A DNA stretch of 64,000 nucleotides from Prevotellaceae bacterium UBA2448 (GCA_002342585.1 DDQG01000019.1:1-64000), one strand, 5' to 3'; positions 31,725 through 40,376 are shown, numbered from the stretch's first letter. Program-made: numbers and translations. The notes: generated from the sequence alone by a model not told the origin.

Positions 31725-33298
31725 TGGCTACCACAAATAAAGGACAAAAGAAGATTACGCCACGTCAGAAGATGATTAATCTGATGTACGTCGTTCTCAT
31801 GGCAATGCTTGCCATGAATGTGTCGAGCGATGTACTGAAGGGTTTCTCTCTTGTCGATGAGGGTTTGAACCACTCAAAGGACAACTCCTCTTCACGTAAT
31901 GCTGCTATCTATAATGAAATGGAAGCTGCTATGAAGCAGAATCCAGAAAAAGTGCGTCAATGGTATAAGAAGGCCATGAAGGTGCGCTCTATGTGTGATA
32001 GCCTATATAACCTTGCTGACGAACTGAAGTGGAAGATAGTTCGCGAGGCTGATGGCGATGATGCGGACATATATAATATCAGAAAGCGTGATAACCTGGA
32101 AGCTGCTACTCATGTAATGTTGGCTCCGGGATCAGGGCAGGGAGGACAGTTGAAGACTTCGATTGACACATTCCGTGAAGGAATACTGAAGATGCTGAAC
32201 GATACTTTGCAGAAACGAATTATCAGTAGCAGCCTTTCTACAACAGTACCTGCTAAAGCTGTAAATCTAGGCAAGAACTGGCAAGAGTATATGTTTGAAA
32301 ATACACCAGTCATTGCAGCTGTCACTCTGCTTACAAAACTTCAGACTGACGTGAAATATGCTGAGGGAGAAATCCTTTATCAGTTACTACAGAATATCGA
32401 TGTGAAGGACGTACGCGTGAATCAGGTTAATGCATTTGTTATTCCAAGTTCAAAGACTGTGGTACGCGGAGGACGATTCACAGCTGATATTGTGATGGCT
32501 GCCATAGATACTACTGCACGACCTGAGATATATATAGGCAATACGTTGCTTACTAATTCAAATGGACGCTATGAAACGGTTTGTGGAAGTGTAGGCGAAT
32601 TTAACCTGAAGGGTTATATAGTGATGAAGAATGGTAATGGCGAAACTATCCGTCGTGAGTTCTCACAGCCTTATACAGTAGTGGAACCATCAGCAACTGT
32701 AAGTGCTACGTTGATGAATATGCTCTATGCAGGTTTCCAAAACCCAATTAGTGTCAGTGTGCCTGGCGTTTCTGCCAATAGGATTAACCTCTCGATGACT
32801 AACGGAAGTCTTACGAAACAGGCTCCTGGTAAGTATGTTGCTGTACCTTCGAAAGTAGGAGAAGATGTGACATTTACGGTTACTGCAGAGAATGAAGGCC
32901 GTAATCAGGAGATGGGTAAGTTTACTTTCCATGTACGTAAGTTGCCTGACCCAACAGCTTATATCCAATATACTGATGCAAATGGTAATGCGAACCGGTT
33001 CAAAGGTGGACGACTGGGAAAACAAACCATTCTGGCAGCAAAGGGTATTGGAGCTGCTATCGACGATGGACTCCTTGATATACCTTTCCGTGTGCTCGGA
33101 TTTGAAACACGATTTGTTGATAATATGGGTAATGTGATACCTGAGGTAAGTGCAGGTGCTGATTTCAGTCAGAGACAGAAGGAAGTAATTCGTACGCTTA
33201 ACCGAGGAAAATTCTTCAATATAACCCGAGTCCGCGTAATTGGTCCTGACGGCATAGAACGTACACTTCCATATGCACTCGAGGTAACGGTGAATTAG
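31724..33298 (+). CDS. porM: Type IX secretion motor protein PorM/GldM
   Basis: 524 aa. One N-terminal membrane helix (about 15-38; KMINLMYVVLMAMLAMNVSS), then the long periplasmic shaft: a helical D1 domain (about 40-220) and three beta domains ending in LPYALEVTVN. Conserved family pieces include GFSLVDEGLNHS, NTPVIAAVTLLTKLQTDVKYAE and FVIPSSKTVVRGGRFTADIVMA. PorM spans the periplasm and contacts the PorKN ring. It overlaps porL by one base. Confidence 0.96.
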   Translation: MATTNKGQKKITPRQKMINLMYVVLMAMLAMNVSSDVLKGFSLVDEGLNHSKDNSSSRNAAIYNEMEAAMKQNPEKVRQWYKKAMKVRSMCDSLYNLADELKWKIVREADGDDADIYNIRKRDNLEAATHVMLAPGSGQGGQLKTSIDTFREGILKMLNDTLQKRIISSSLSTTVPAKAVNLGKNWQEYMFENTPVIAAVTLLTKLQTDVKYAEGEILYQLLQNIDVKDVRVNQVNAFVIPSSKTVVRGGRFTADIVMAAIDTTARPEIYIGNTLLTNSNGRYETVCGSVGEFNLKGYIVMKNGNGETIRREFSQPYTVVEPSATVSATLMNMLYAGFQNPISVSVPGVSANRINLSMTNGSLTKQAPGKYVAVPSKVGEDVTFTVTAENEGRNQEMGKFTFHVRKLPDPTAYIQYTDANGNANRFKGGRLGKQTILAAKGIGAAIDDGLLDIPFRVLGFETRFVDNMGNVIPEVSAGADFSQRQKEVIRTLNRGKFFNITRVRVIGPDGIERTLPYALEVTVN

Positions 33299-33359
33299 TT
33301 TAGAGTTGAAAGTTAAGAATTAAGAGTTTAAGTTGAAACAGATAAAAACTTTGGATATT

Positions 33360-34415
33360 ATGAAAAGTTTTAAAACTATATTAATATTTTTGCTGCTAGG
33401 TTGTTCGTTGACAACTCTTCAGGCACAACCATTAAAGAGCCGAGTTCAGAAAAATAAGTCCAGTCAGACTGCAAAGGCTGGGCAGAAGTCTGTTACTTCA
33501 TCCAGTCGTGCCGAACTGATGTTTCCTAAGTCGGTAGAGGTACCTGCAGAAGTAGTGTGGCGTCGTGACATTTATCGCACTATAGACCTTACTGATGGTG
33601 ATAATGCAGCACTTTACTACCCGCTTACCCCACAGGGAAATCAGGTGAATCTTTTCACTCTTCTCTTCCAACTGGTAAATCAGGGTAAGTTGCCGGTATA
33701 TCGTTATAACACCGATGGATTGGAGAATTTTTCGAAAGAAAATCGTATGCACTTCAAGGATATGCTTGATAGATACAGTATTCCGTACGAAGTGGCTGGA
33801 AACACTATTCGTGTGGATAATGCTGACATTCCATCGAGTGAAGTGCTCAGTTACTATGTGAAGGAATCGAGTTATTACGATCAGAATACAGCTACGTATA
33901 ATAGTCGCGTGACAGCTTTCTGTCCTGTACTACATCGTTCTGATGAGTATAGCATAGATCCTGTTAAGTATCCACTATTCTGGGTTAAGTATGATGATGC
34001 AGCAACATATCTGGCAGGTCATACTCTGATGGTGAGTGACCTTAACAATGCTGCGCGTATGTCGATGGCGGATTTCTTTGATTCGAACAAATATCATGGA
34101 AAGATCTACATGACTACCAATATGCAGGGTAAGACACTACAGGAGTATTGTCCTACAGACAGTTTGTTAAAGGGTGAACAAGCTCGTATTGAGAAACAGA
34201 TAAAAGACTTTGAAATGCATATTTGGCACGAACCGATAGATTCTGTAGCTTTAGCAAAACAGGATTCTATCGACCAGGCTCAGGGTAACAAGAAGTCTCG
34301 TCGTGTAACCCGTTCTAAGAATAATACATCAGCCAGCAAGAGTTCGAAGAGTAAGTCGAGTGGTGGTTCTTCAAGCAGCGGTCCACGTGTTAGTGTTCGC
34401 CGTCAACGCCACTAA
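33360..34415 (+). CDS. porN: Type IX secretion ring protein PorN/GldN
   Basis: 351 aa from ATG 33360 (MKSFKTILIFLLLGCSLTTL, signal peptide, cleavage likely before QPLKSR; LLGC could also be read as a lipobox). GldN hallmarks: EVVWRRDIYRTIDLTDGDNAAL followed by LYYPLTPQG, NLFTLLFQLVNQGKLPVYRY, AFCPVLHRSDEY, FWVKYDDAATYL. The C-terminal 60 residues are low-complexity Ser/Lys/Arg. PorN partners PorK in the periplasmic ring. Last gene of the operon; a terminator follows 26 nt later. Confidence 0.93.
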   Translation: MKSFKTILIFLLLGCSLTTLQAQPLKSRVQKNKSSQTAKAGQKSVTSSSRAELMFPKSVEVPAEVVWRRDIYRTIDLTDGDNAALYYPLTPQGNQVNLFTLLFQLVNQGKLPVYRYNTDGLENFSKENRMHFKDMLDRYSIPYEVAGNTIRVDNADIPSSEVLSYYVKESSYYDQNTATYNSRVTAFCPVLHRSDEYSIDPVKYPLFWVKYDDAATYLAGHTLMVSDLNNAARMSMADFFDSNKYHGKIYMTTNMQGKTLQEYCPTDSLLKGEQARIEKQIKDFEMHIWHEPIDSVALAKQDSIDQAQGNKKSRRVTRSKNNTSASKSSKSKSSGGSSSSGPRVSVRRQRH

Positions 34416-34430
34416 AAGAAATAGAATAAT

Positions 34431-34461
34431 TTTGCATTTTGCTCGTTTAATCGTACCTTCG
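34431..34461 (+). promoter_or_regulatory. Promoter of the M6 peptidase gene
   Basis: TTTG (34431-34434), 19-nt spacer, TACCTTCG (34454-34461). The -7 element is the loop of the terminator hairpin at 34442-34484. Confidence 0.7.
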
Positions 34462-34484
34462 CGCCGATTAAACGAGTTTTTTTT
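34442..34484 (+). terminator. porPKLMN terminator overlapping the next promoter
   Basis: CTCGTTTAATCG (34442-34453) and CGATTAAACGAG (34465-34476) form a perfect 12-bp stem around an 11-nt loop, followed by eight T residues that end at the next ATG (34485). Confidence 0.85.
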
Positions 34485-36077
34485 ATGAAACACCTTCTGT
34501 TATTTATATTGTTCGCTATATCTGTTTCTGGTGGAGCACAGGTAGTAATACCTAGGCGCATACATAATACTACAGAACAGGACAGGGCAGAAGCTGCAGG
34601 TGGTTTGAATGTCGGCAGACTGAAAATGGTAGGCGATACTGCTTCTGCTCCGCTGCCTCATTTTGGTTCGCCTAAGGTGCCTGTGATTCTTGTGCAGTTT
34701 AAGAATAAGAAATTCAGTGTGGCTGATACAGATGAGAAGGTCGTAGAATTATATGATCAGTTTTTCAACGCTGGTGACGGTGTGATGCCAGGACAGGCTG
34801 GTAATGAATCTGCTTGTTCGGTAAGAGAATATTTCCGTCAACAGTCGTGTGGGAAATTTACCCCGGAGTTTTCGGTATATGGTCCTGTTACTCTTTCGGA
34901 GGACTACGAATATTATGGAGGGAATAATAACGGAATGGGAACGGATAGGAATATTGGTGCGTTTTATTCGGAGTCATGTAAATTGGCTGTTCGAGATTTT
35001 CAGGTGGATTGGACTGAGTTTGACAATAAAAATAAAGGTAGAGTGGGATTTGTATTCTTTATCTATGCCGGTAAGGGCGAAAATACTACCTGGGATCCCC
35101 AAAAACCAGATTATGATCCTAATAACATATGGCCGAAAGAGGGTGCTTCGTCTAAGACTATATCCTATGATGGAAAGTCGGTTACGTTTGGAGCATATGG
35201 TTGTACTTCGGAGATGTATCAAGAAGGACAGGACGGAATAGGTGTGACGGTTCACGAATTAGGACATGGGCTGGGATTGCCAGATGTATATGATGTAAAT
35301 TATTCTGTTTATAATCTTTTTGGTATGGATATGTGGGATGTGATGGATTCTGGTTGCTATGCTATGGAAAGTAGATACCCTTCTGGTTATACTGCCTACG
35401 AACGAGACTTTATGGGTTGGCTTCAATTGGTGACCCTTGACCCAGATAAGCAATATACTTTGACGTTAGAACCATTTGAAGATGGTGGAATTGCATATAA
35501 ACTTCCCAATAAGGCAAATGCGAATGAGTACCTTGTGTTGGAGAACCGCCAGAATAAAGGCATGGATGCCTATTTGGGGTGTGTGGCAAAAATATTTTAT
35601 GATATGAATGGAGCTGCTCACGGATTACTCGTAACGCATATTGATTACTCTAGTTCTGCTTGGATAGGGAATAGAGTTAATACGAGTTCCACTCATCAGA
35701 GGATGACAATTGTACCTGCTGATGGTGAATTGATATCAAATATAAAGAATGGATTTGATACTGACCATTATGTGTCGTTACTCGGCGATATGTATCCAGG
35801 AAGTAAGGGAACGACAGAATTAACGTCGTATGCAGCTTTCACCGGTGGACAGTTTACTTTTACTGTGGATAATATCCGAGAGACGGATGACGGTAAGATT
35901 ATTTTGGATATAAATGGTGGCGACATAACTGCTATTGATGAAATAGAATCGGGAAGCATTGATAACGATTGTTATAGCGAGATATTTTCTATTGCAGGAA
36001 TACGCTTACAGTCTTTGCAGAAGGGTATTAATATAGTTAAGACTACAGACGGAAAACTGAAGAAAGTACTGAGATAG
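34485..36077 (+). CDS. Secreted M6-family metallopeptidase, probable T9SS cargo
   Basis: 530 aa. Signal peptide (about 1-18). The zinc site is VTVHELGHGLGLPDVYD (HEXXHxxGxxD, His near 257), with GMDMWDVMDSGCY as the Met-turn region and SVREYFRQQSCGKF typical of M6 (immune inhibitor A-like) peptidases. The C-terminal end (CYSEIFSIAGIRLQSLQKGI, then INIVKTTDGKLKKVLR) looks like a T9SS sorting domain and closely matches the tail of the protein at 900-1865. It sits directly after the porPKLMN operon. Its leader begins in a hairpin, and the ATG follows a T-run with no visible Shine-Dalgarno. Confidence 0.9.
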   Translation: MKHLLLFILFAISVSGGAQVVIPRRIHNTTEQDRAEAAGGLNVGRLKMVGDTASAPLPHFGSPKVPVILVQFKNKKFSVADTDEKVVELYDQFFNAGDGVMPGQAGNESACSVREYFRQQSCGKFTPEFSVYGPVTLSEDYEYYGGNNNGMGTDRNIGAFYSESCKLAVRDFQVDWTEFDNKNKGRVGFVFFIYAGKGENTTWDPQKPDYDPNNIWPKEGASSKTISYDGKSVTFGAYGCTSEMYQEGQDGIGVTVHELGHGLGLPDVYDVNYSVYNLFGMDMWDVMDSGCYAMESRYPSGYTAYERDFMGWLQLVTLDPDKQYTLTLEPFEDGGIAYKLPNKANANEYLVLENRQNKGMDAYLGCVAKIFYDMNGAAHGLLVTHIDYSSSAWIGNRVNTSSTHQRMTIVPADGELISNIKNGFDTDHYVSLLGDMYPGSKGTTELTSYAAFTGGQFTFTVDNIRETDDGKIILDINGGDITAIDEIESGSIDNDCYSEIFSIAGIRLQSLQKGINIVKTTDGKLKKVLR

Positions 36078-36133
36078 ATACGTCGAAAGTATGTTGTATC
36101 TCGTAAATAAAAGTAAAAAATTCTATGTTTTAT

Positions 36134-36164
36134 TTTGTATTTCTCTTGATTTGCACTACCTTTG
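36134..36164 (+). promoter_or_regulatory. Promoter of tRNA(CAT)
   Basis: TTTG (36134-36137), 19-nt spacer, TACCTTTG (36157-36164) followed by CACCCGC, the 15-nt core shared with three other translation-gene promoters. Confidence 0.88.
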
Positions 36165-36192
36165 CACCCGCAAAAGCGAAAATAAGGCTGAT

Positions 36193-36269
36193 GGCGGGGT
36201 AGCTCAGCTGGTTAGAGCGTCGGATTCATAATCCGGAGGTCGAGGGTTCGAGCCCCTCCCCCGCTACCA
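36193..36269 (+). tRNA. tRNA with CAT anticodon, probably elongator tRNA-Met
   Basis: 77 nt with CCA encoded. The acceptor is GGCGGGG, the anticodon loop TTCATAA (CAT), the T-arm GGTTCGAGCC. The anticodon stem lacks the three G-C pairs of an initiator. A second tRNA(CAT) lies at 56714; one of the two may be tRNA-Ile with lysidine at C34. Confidence 0.9.
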
Positions 36270-36271
36270 AT

Positions 36272-36310
36272 AGAAAAGGACACACACTTGATGGTGAGTG
36301 TCCTTTTTCT
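36272..36310. terminator. Bidirectional terminator after tRNA(CAT)
   Basis: AGAAAAGGACAC ... GTGTCCTTTTTCT, a long stem with A/T flanks, placed between the tRNA and the convergent gene at 36329. Confidence 0.87.
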
Positions 36311-36328
36311 ATGTCTATTTTGAGAATG

Positions 36329-36799
36329 TTACTTAATAATAATCTTGAATTGTGTCTGCTTGGACTTAACTATATATATACCTACAGGAAGTCCTTTTAA
36401 ATCTACCTGTGTCACGTTCTTAGCATCTTTTCTGAGAGTAGTTATCTGTTTGCCTGACATGTCGTAGATAGCTGTCTCTGAGTTGTCTGATGTTTGTGCT
36501 TCGGCTGTATTGATACTTGCTACAATTTCTTCGGCTTCTTTACTGTTGATAGTTAGTTTGCGAATGTCTGCAATGGTGTATATGACTTCTACAGTACCAG
36601 AGGTTAGAGTGAGTTCTGTCTCGGATGAAGCCTTCATTGAGAGGTTGTCGGTGAAGGCATAGTTTTCTACTCCTCCATTATTGAGCCATACATTAAGGGT
36701 AGTCTGAGCATTTCCGTTTATGTTGAAAACAAAAAACAATGCCAAAGTAAGTCCTTTCATAAGGAGTGCTGTAAATAGCAGGGTTTTGTTATTTTTCAT
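36329..36799 (-). CDS. Small secreted protein with T9SS type A sorting tail
   Basis: 156 aa. Signal peptide about 1-32 (ending NGNA-Q). A short beta-rich central part (NVWLNNGGVENYAFTDN, VEVIYTIADIRKLTI) is followed by a sorting domain (TAIYDMSGKQITTLRKDAK, LPVGIYIVKSKQTQFKIIIK), the typical T9SS type A C-terminal pattern. The mature cargo is only about 70 residues, so it may be a small surface or matrix protein. It overlaps the upstream CYTH gene by 11 nt, which suggests co-transcription. Confidence 0.83.
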   Translation of the reverse strand: MKNNKTLLFTALLMKGLTLALFFVFNINGNAQTTLNVWLNNGGVENYAFTDNLSMKASSETELTLTSGTVEVIYTIADIRKLTINSKEAEEIVASINTAEAQTSDNSETAIYDMSGKQITTLRKDAKNVTQVDLKGLPVGIYIVKSKQTQFKIIIK

Positions 36800-37268
36800 C
36801 TTTCCAAAGTTTATAAGGTCGTGCTAATAGAAATTTGCTATAGTAACGAGGGTCGCCAGTGACTTCTTTGCCAAGAAAAGCAGGTACTTCATATTCTTCG
36901 TCAGGAGAATTAAGTTCGATTTCAGCTAACACCATACCTTCGTTGTCACCATGAAATTCGTCGATTTCAACGATATGTTTGCCGTTTCTTACTAGGTATC
37001 TGTCTTTTATGATTGCTCCTGGTTTACATAGTTTGAGTAGTTGGTCGGCATCCTCCAATGATATTTCTGTTTCAAACTCGTAACGACACAAACCCGTTGG
37101 ATCGGAATTGCCCTTGATGGTAAGGTATGCTTTGTCGCCACGAACGCGAATACGAACTGTTTTTCCTGGTTCAGTAGCAAAGTACCCTTGTTTGATAGTC
37201 GTCATGTTGTAAGCGAGATGCTTGTATTCACCCGTGACGAGAAATTTACGTTCTATTTCGATGTGCAT
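36789..37268 (-). CDS. CYTH-domain protein (triphosphate tunnel family)
   Basis: 159 aa. The signature EIERKF is at residues 4-9, with charged strands typical of the tunnel: VRIRVRGDKAYLTIKG, RYEFETEIS, IVEIDEFHGDNEGMVLAEIEL, and the C-terminal YYSKFLLARPYKLWK. CYTH proteins hydrolyse inorganic triphosphate or related compounds; the bacterial NygA-type members are single-domain, as here. It lies 21 nt after prfB on the same strand. Confidence 0.9.
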   Translation of the reverse strand: MHIEIERKFLVTGEYKHLAYNMTTIKQGYFATEPGKTVRIRVRGDKAYLTIKGNSDPTGLCRYEFETEISLEDADQLLKLCKPGAIIKDRYLVRNGKHIVEIDEFHGDNEGMVLAEIELNSPDEEYEVPAFLGKEVTGDPRYYSKFLLARPYKLWKDEK

Positions 37269-37289
37269 AGTATTAAAAAACTTGATAGA

Positions 37290-38405
37290 TTAGTTAGTTT
37301 CGGTAGAAAACTCCATAAGGTATGCCTTGATGAAGCCGTCCAGTTTTCCGTCCATTACTCCCCCTACGTCGCTTGTCTGATAGTTGGTACGATGATCTTT
37401 TACGCGACGGTCGTCGAAAACGTATGAGCGAATTTGGCTTCCCCATTCAATTTTTTTCTTTCCAGCCTCGATTTTTTGTTGTGCTGCCATACGACGCTTG
37501 AGTTCGCGATCGTAGAGTTGTGAACGTAACAAGCGGAGAGCGTTCTCCCGATTTTCCTGTTGTTTTCGTGTTTCGGTGTTTTCGATTAGGATTTCCTCTT
37601 CTTCACCTGTATCTGGATCGACATACTGATAACGCAAGCGTACTCCAGTTTCCACTTTGTTTACGTTCTGACCACCAGCGCCACTAGAGCGGAAAGTATC
37701 CCATGAAATCTTACTTTTATCTATAACAACCTCGATGGAATCGTCAACAAGTGGGGTGACAAATACACTTGCAAAAGATGTCATTCGTTTGCCTTGTGCG
37801 TTATATGGTGAAACGCGAACGAGTCGATGTACTCCACTTTCACCTTTGAGAAATCCATATGCTTGATCACCTTCAATTTCCATCGTTACTGTTTTGATAC
37901 CTGCTTCGTCACCATCTTGGAAGTTGCTGATTGTAACTTTATATTTGTTCGCTTCGGCCCATCGCTGGTACATGCGCATAAGCATGCTTGCCCAATCTTG
38001 GGCTTCTGTGCCACCGGCTCCGGAGTTAATTTTCAGTACGGCATCCATTCCATCGGCTTCACCTTGAAGCATATTCTTCAGTTCCAGATTCTCGATTAAC
38101 TGGAGAGCTGTAGCGTAATAATTATCTACCTCCTCTTCAGATGCCATCGCATCCTTGTAGAAATCGAATGCCACTTCTGTGTCATCAGTTGCTGCTTTCA
38201 CTTCTTTATAGCCGTTAATCCACTTCTGCAAGTCTTTCACTTTTTTCATTTGGGCTTCTGCGGCCTTCTGGTCATCCCAGAATCCAGGTGCTTGAGTACG
38301 CAACTCCTCCTCTTCTACCTCAATAAGTTTTGAGTCTATGTTGAGATACCGATGAAGCGCGTCGGTGCGTTCTTTGATGTCTTTTAGTTGTTCAGCTGTA
38401 ATCAT
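37290..38405 (-). CDS. prfB: Peptide chain release factor 2
   Basis: 371 aa in one open frame, without the in-frame UGA and +1 frameshift used by many bacteria to autoregulate RF2. The catalytic motif is in SSGAGGQNVNKVETGVRLRY (GGQ near 244). The stop-codon recognition segment reads VRVSPYNAQGKRMTSFASV, so the usual SPF tripeptide is SPY. It recognises UGA and UAA. It heads a minus-strand run with the CYTH protein and the small T9SS-tailed protein. Confidence 0.97.
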   Translation of the reverse strand: MITAEQLKDIKERTDALHRYLNIDSKLIEVEEEELRTQAPGFWDDQKAAEAQMKKVKDLQKWINGYKEVKAATDDTEVAFDFYKDAMASEEEVDNYYATALQLIENLELKNMLQGEADGMDAVLKINSGAGGTEAQDWASMLMRMYQRWAEANKYKVTISNFQDGDEAGIKTVTMEIEGDQAYGFLKGESGVHRLVRVSPYNAQGKRMTSFASVFVTPLVDDSIEVVIDKSKISWDTFRSSGAGGQNVNKVETGVRLRYQYVDPDTGEEEEILIENTETRKQQENRENALRLLRSQLYDRELKRRMAAQQKIEAGKKKIEWGSQIRSYVFDDRRVKDHRTNYQTSDVGGVMDGKLDGFIKAYLMEFSTETN

Positions 38406-38424
38406 TATTGATATTTTATGGAGA

Positions 38425-38432
38425 CAAAGGTA
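38425..38432 (-). promoter_or_regulatory. -7 element of prfB
   Basis: TACCTTTG on the minus strand, about 20 nt upstream of the ATG. No clear -33. Confidence 0.55.
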
Positions 38433-38473
38433 CGGATTTATTGTTAATAAATAATATTATTTATTAGAAAAGT

Positions 38474-38481
38474 CGTAACTT
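38474..38481 (+). promoter_or_regulatory. -7 element of the lptG-like gene, TAACTTCG type
   Basis: TAACTTCG followed by CGCCGATT, almost identical over 18 bp (TCGTAMCTTCGCGCCGAT) to the region at 34451-34469. Confidence 0.6.
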
Positions 38482-38501
38482 CGCGCCGATTTTTAGAAGG
38501 T

Positions 38502-40376
38502 ATGCGTTTTATTCGACGCCTTGACATATTTGTGGTGAAGAATTTCCTCACCCTCTTTGCTGGGACATTTTGTATCAGCCTTTTTGTGGTTATGATGCAG
38601 TTCCTGTGGCGTTATGTTGACGAATTGATTGGAAAGGGTTTGTCGATGATGATTATGGCAAAATTCCTTTTCTATTCTGGTGAGACGCTAGTTCCGATGG
38701 CATTACCGCTGGCAGTTTTGTTGGCTTCATTGATTTCTTTCGGAAATATGGGCGAACGTTTGGAGTTGCTCTCGATGAAGGCTGCGGGTATTCCTTTGAT
38801 ACGAGTATTACGTCCTCTGATTGTCGTGAATGTACTGTTGGCTTTTGCATCATTCTACTTTCAAAATAACATAGCTCCGCGTTCTGAAGTGAAATTACGT
38901 CAGTTACTCTTCTCGATGCGTGCAACATCGCCTGAGTTGGATATACCAGAGGGAGTCTTCTACGATGGAATTCAAGGTGTGAATATGTTTGTGGAACGAA
39001 AAGACAAGGAGACGGGTATGCTCTATAATATGATTATCTATAATCTGAAAGATGGAGTAAATAATGCCCATATAATACTTGCAGATTCGGGACGTCTTGT
39101 GACGAGTCACGACAAAAAAAACCTTGTATTGCATTTGTATAATGGGGAACAGTTTGAGAATTTGAATAGTGCGGCATTACAAGCAAGAAATGTTCCTTAT
39201 AGAAGGGAGACATTTGTGAGGAAAGATTTTATTATTGACTTTGACATGAACTTCCAACTGGCTGAGGAGGAAAATTTCAAAGATAACGAAGGGGCTAAGA
39301 ATTTAACCCACCTAGTTTCATCGGTAGATTCGTTGACACAGTATTATGATAGCGTGGGGCATGTGTATTATGACGAGATGCGTTGTAGCTCGCTTTTTCT
39401 CTCCAATACGTCACAGGCTCGTCGTCGTAACTTTGAAACAGGCAAAATTGATGATGTGACTCCAAAGGATTTGGTTCATATAAAAAATGATACAATAAAT
39501 ATTGATTCAATATACAAACGACTTGATTTGACTACAAAGCAGAGGGTTGTTTACGCTGCAATGCAGAAGACTACTATTATGCAGAACGAATCGCAGTACA
39601 GGACTGACGTTATGGACTACGGCTCTTATAAGATTCGACGCCATAGGATAGCATTCTGGCAGAAATTTACTATGTCTATTTCTTGTTTGCTATTCTTCTT
39701 TATTGGTGCACCGCTTGGAGCTATTATCCGTAAAGGTGGACTAGGATTGCCTGTAGTTATTTCGGTTATAATTTTCATACTTTATTACATCGTCGATAAT
39801 ACATGTATGAAAATGGGGCGTGATGGTGTTTGGCCTGTATGGATAGGTATGTGGGTGAGCTCATTCGTGATGGCTCCATTAGGTGTCTTTTTTACGGTGA
39901 AATCGAATAATGACTCTGTTGTCTTTAACAAAGATGCTTACACTTCATTCTTACGTAAATTAGGTGGAATCCGACCGAAGAGACATGTTGTATTGAAAGA
40001 GGTTATTATTAATGATCCAGACTATCCTGTAGTTGTTGCAATCCTTGATAATATTATACGTCAGAGTCGGGATTATCGAGTACATCATAAAATTTTCCAT
40101 CTTAAGGAAATGCTAACTATATTGTTTACAAAGCAACGCGATGAACAGATTCAAAGGATAGACAGCGCTATAGAGTATGTAGTTGATGCTTTATCAAACT
40201 CGCGTGACAAGCAAATTCTGATGGATGTAAATAAGATGCCGGTTTTGGATATATATTCATTTCGCTTCTATCGTCGCATTTATCTGGACTTAAAGCAAGT
40301 GATTGCAACTAGTCAACGATTGAAGCATAGGTGTCAGGAGATTGGTGGACCATTTATTGATTTAGAAACTACGTAA
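38502..40376 (+). CDS. lptG: LptG/YjgP-type lipopolysaccharide export permease
   Basis: 624 aa. It has the YjgP/YjgQ fold: an N-terminal membrane part (VKNFLTLFAGTFCISLFVVM, PMALPLAVLLASLISFGNMG, GERLELLSMKAAGIPLIRVL), a periplasmic jellyroll (about 125-390) and two to three C-terminal helices (FFIGAPLGAIIRKGGLGLP, then VVISVIIFILYYIVDN). The long C-terminal cytoplasmic tail (about 480-624) is typical of Bacteroidota members and exceeds the E. coli length. It moves LPS out of the inner membrane with LptF/B. ribBA follows 12 nt later. Confidence 0.9.
   Translation: MRFIRRLDIFVVKNFLTLFAGTFCISLFVVMMQFLWRYVDELIGKGLSMMIMAKFLFYSGETLVPMALPLAVLLASLISFGNMGERLELLSMKAAGIPLIRVLRPLIVVNVLLAFASFYFQNNIAPRSEVKLRQLLFSMRATSPELDIPEGVFYDGIQGVNMFVERKDKETGMLYNMIIYNLKDGVNNAHIILADSGRLVTSHDKKNLVLHLYNGEQFENLNSAALQARNVPYRRETFVRKDFIIDFDMNFQLAEEENFKDNEGAKNLTHLVSSVDSLTQYYDSVGHVYYDEMRCSSLFLSNTSQARRRNFETGKIDDVTPKDLVHIKNDTINIDSIYKRLDLTTKQRVVYAAMQKTTIMQNESQYRTDVMDYGSYKIRRHRIAFWQKFTMSISCLLFFFIGAPLGAIIRKGGLGLPVVISVIIFILYYIVDNTCMKMGRDGVWPVWIGMWVSSFVMAPLGVFFTVKSNNDSVVFNKDAYTSFLRKLGGIRPKRHVVLKEVIINDPDYPVVVAILDNIIRQSRDYRVHHKIFHLKEMLTILFTKQRDEQIQRIDSAIEYVVDALSNSRDKQILMDVNKMPVLDIYSFRFYRRIYLDLKQVIATSQRLKHRCQEIGGPFIDLETT

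Noticed and set aside
36193..36269. Initiator tRNA-fMet
   Set aside because: The anticodon stem lacks the three consecutive G-C pairs, and the acceptor end is not the mismatched initiator type.
37290..38405. Programmed +1 frameshift in prfB
   Set aside because: The frame is continuous, with no in-frame UGA or Shine-Dalgarno-like slip site near codon 25.
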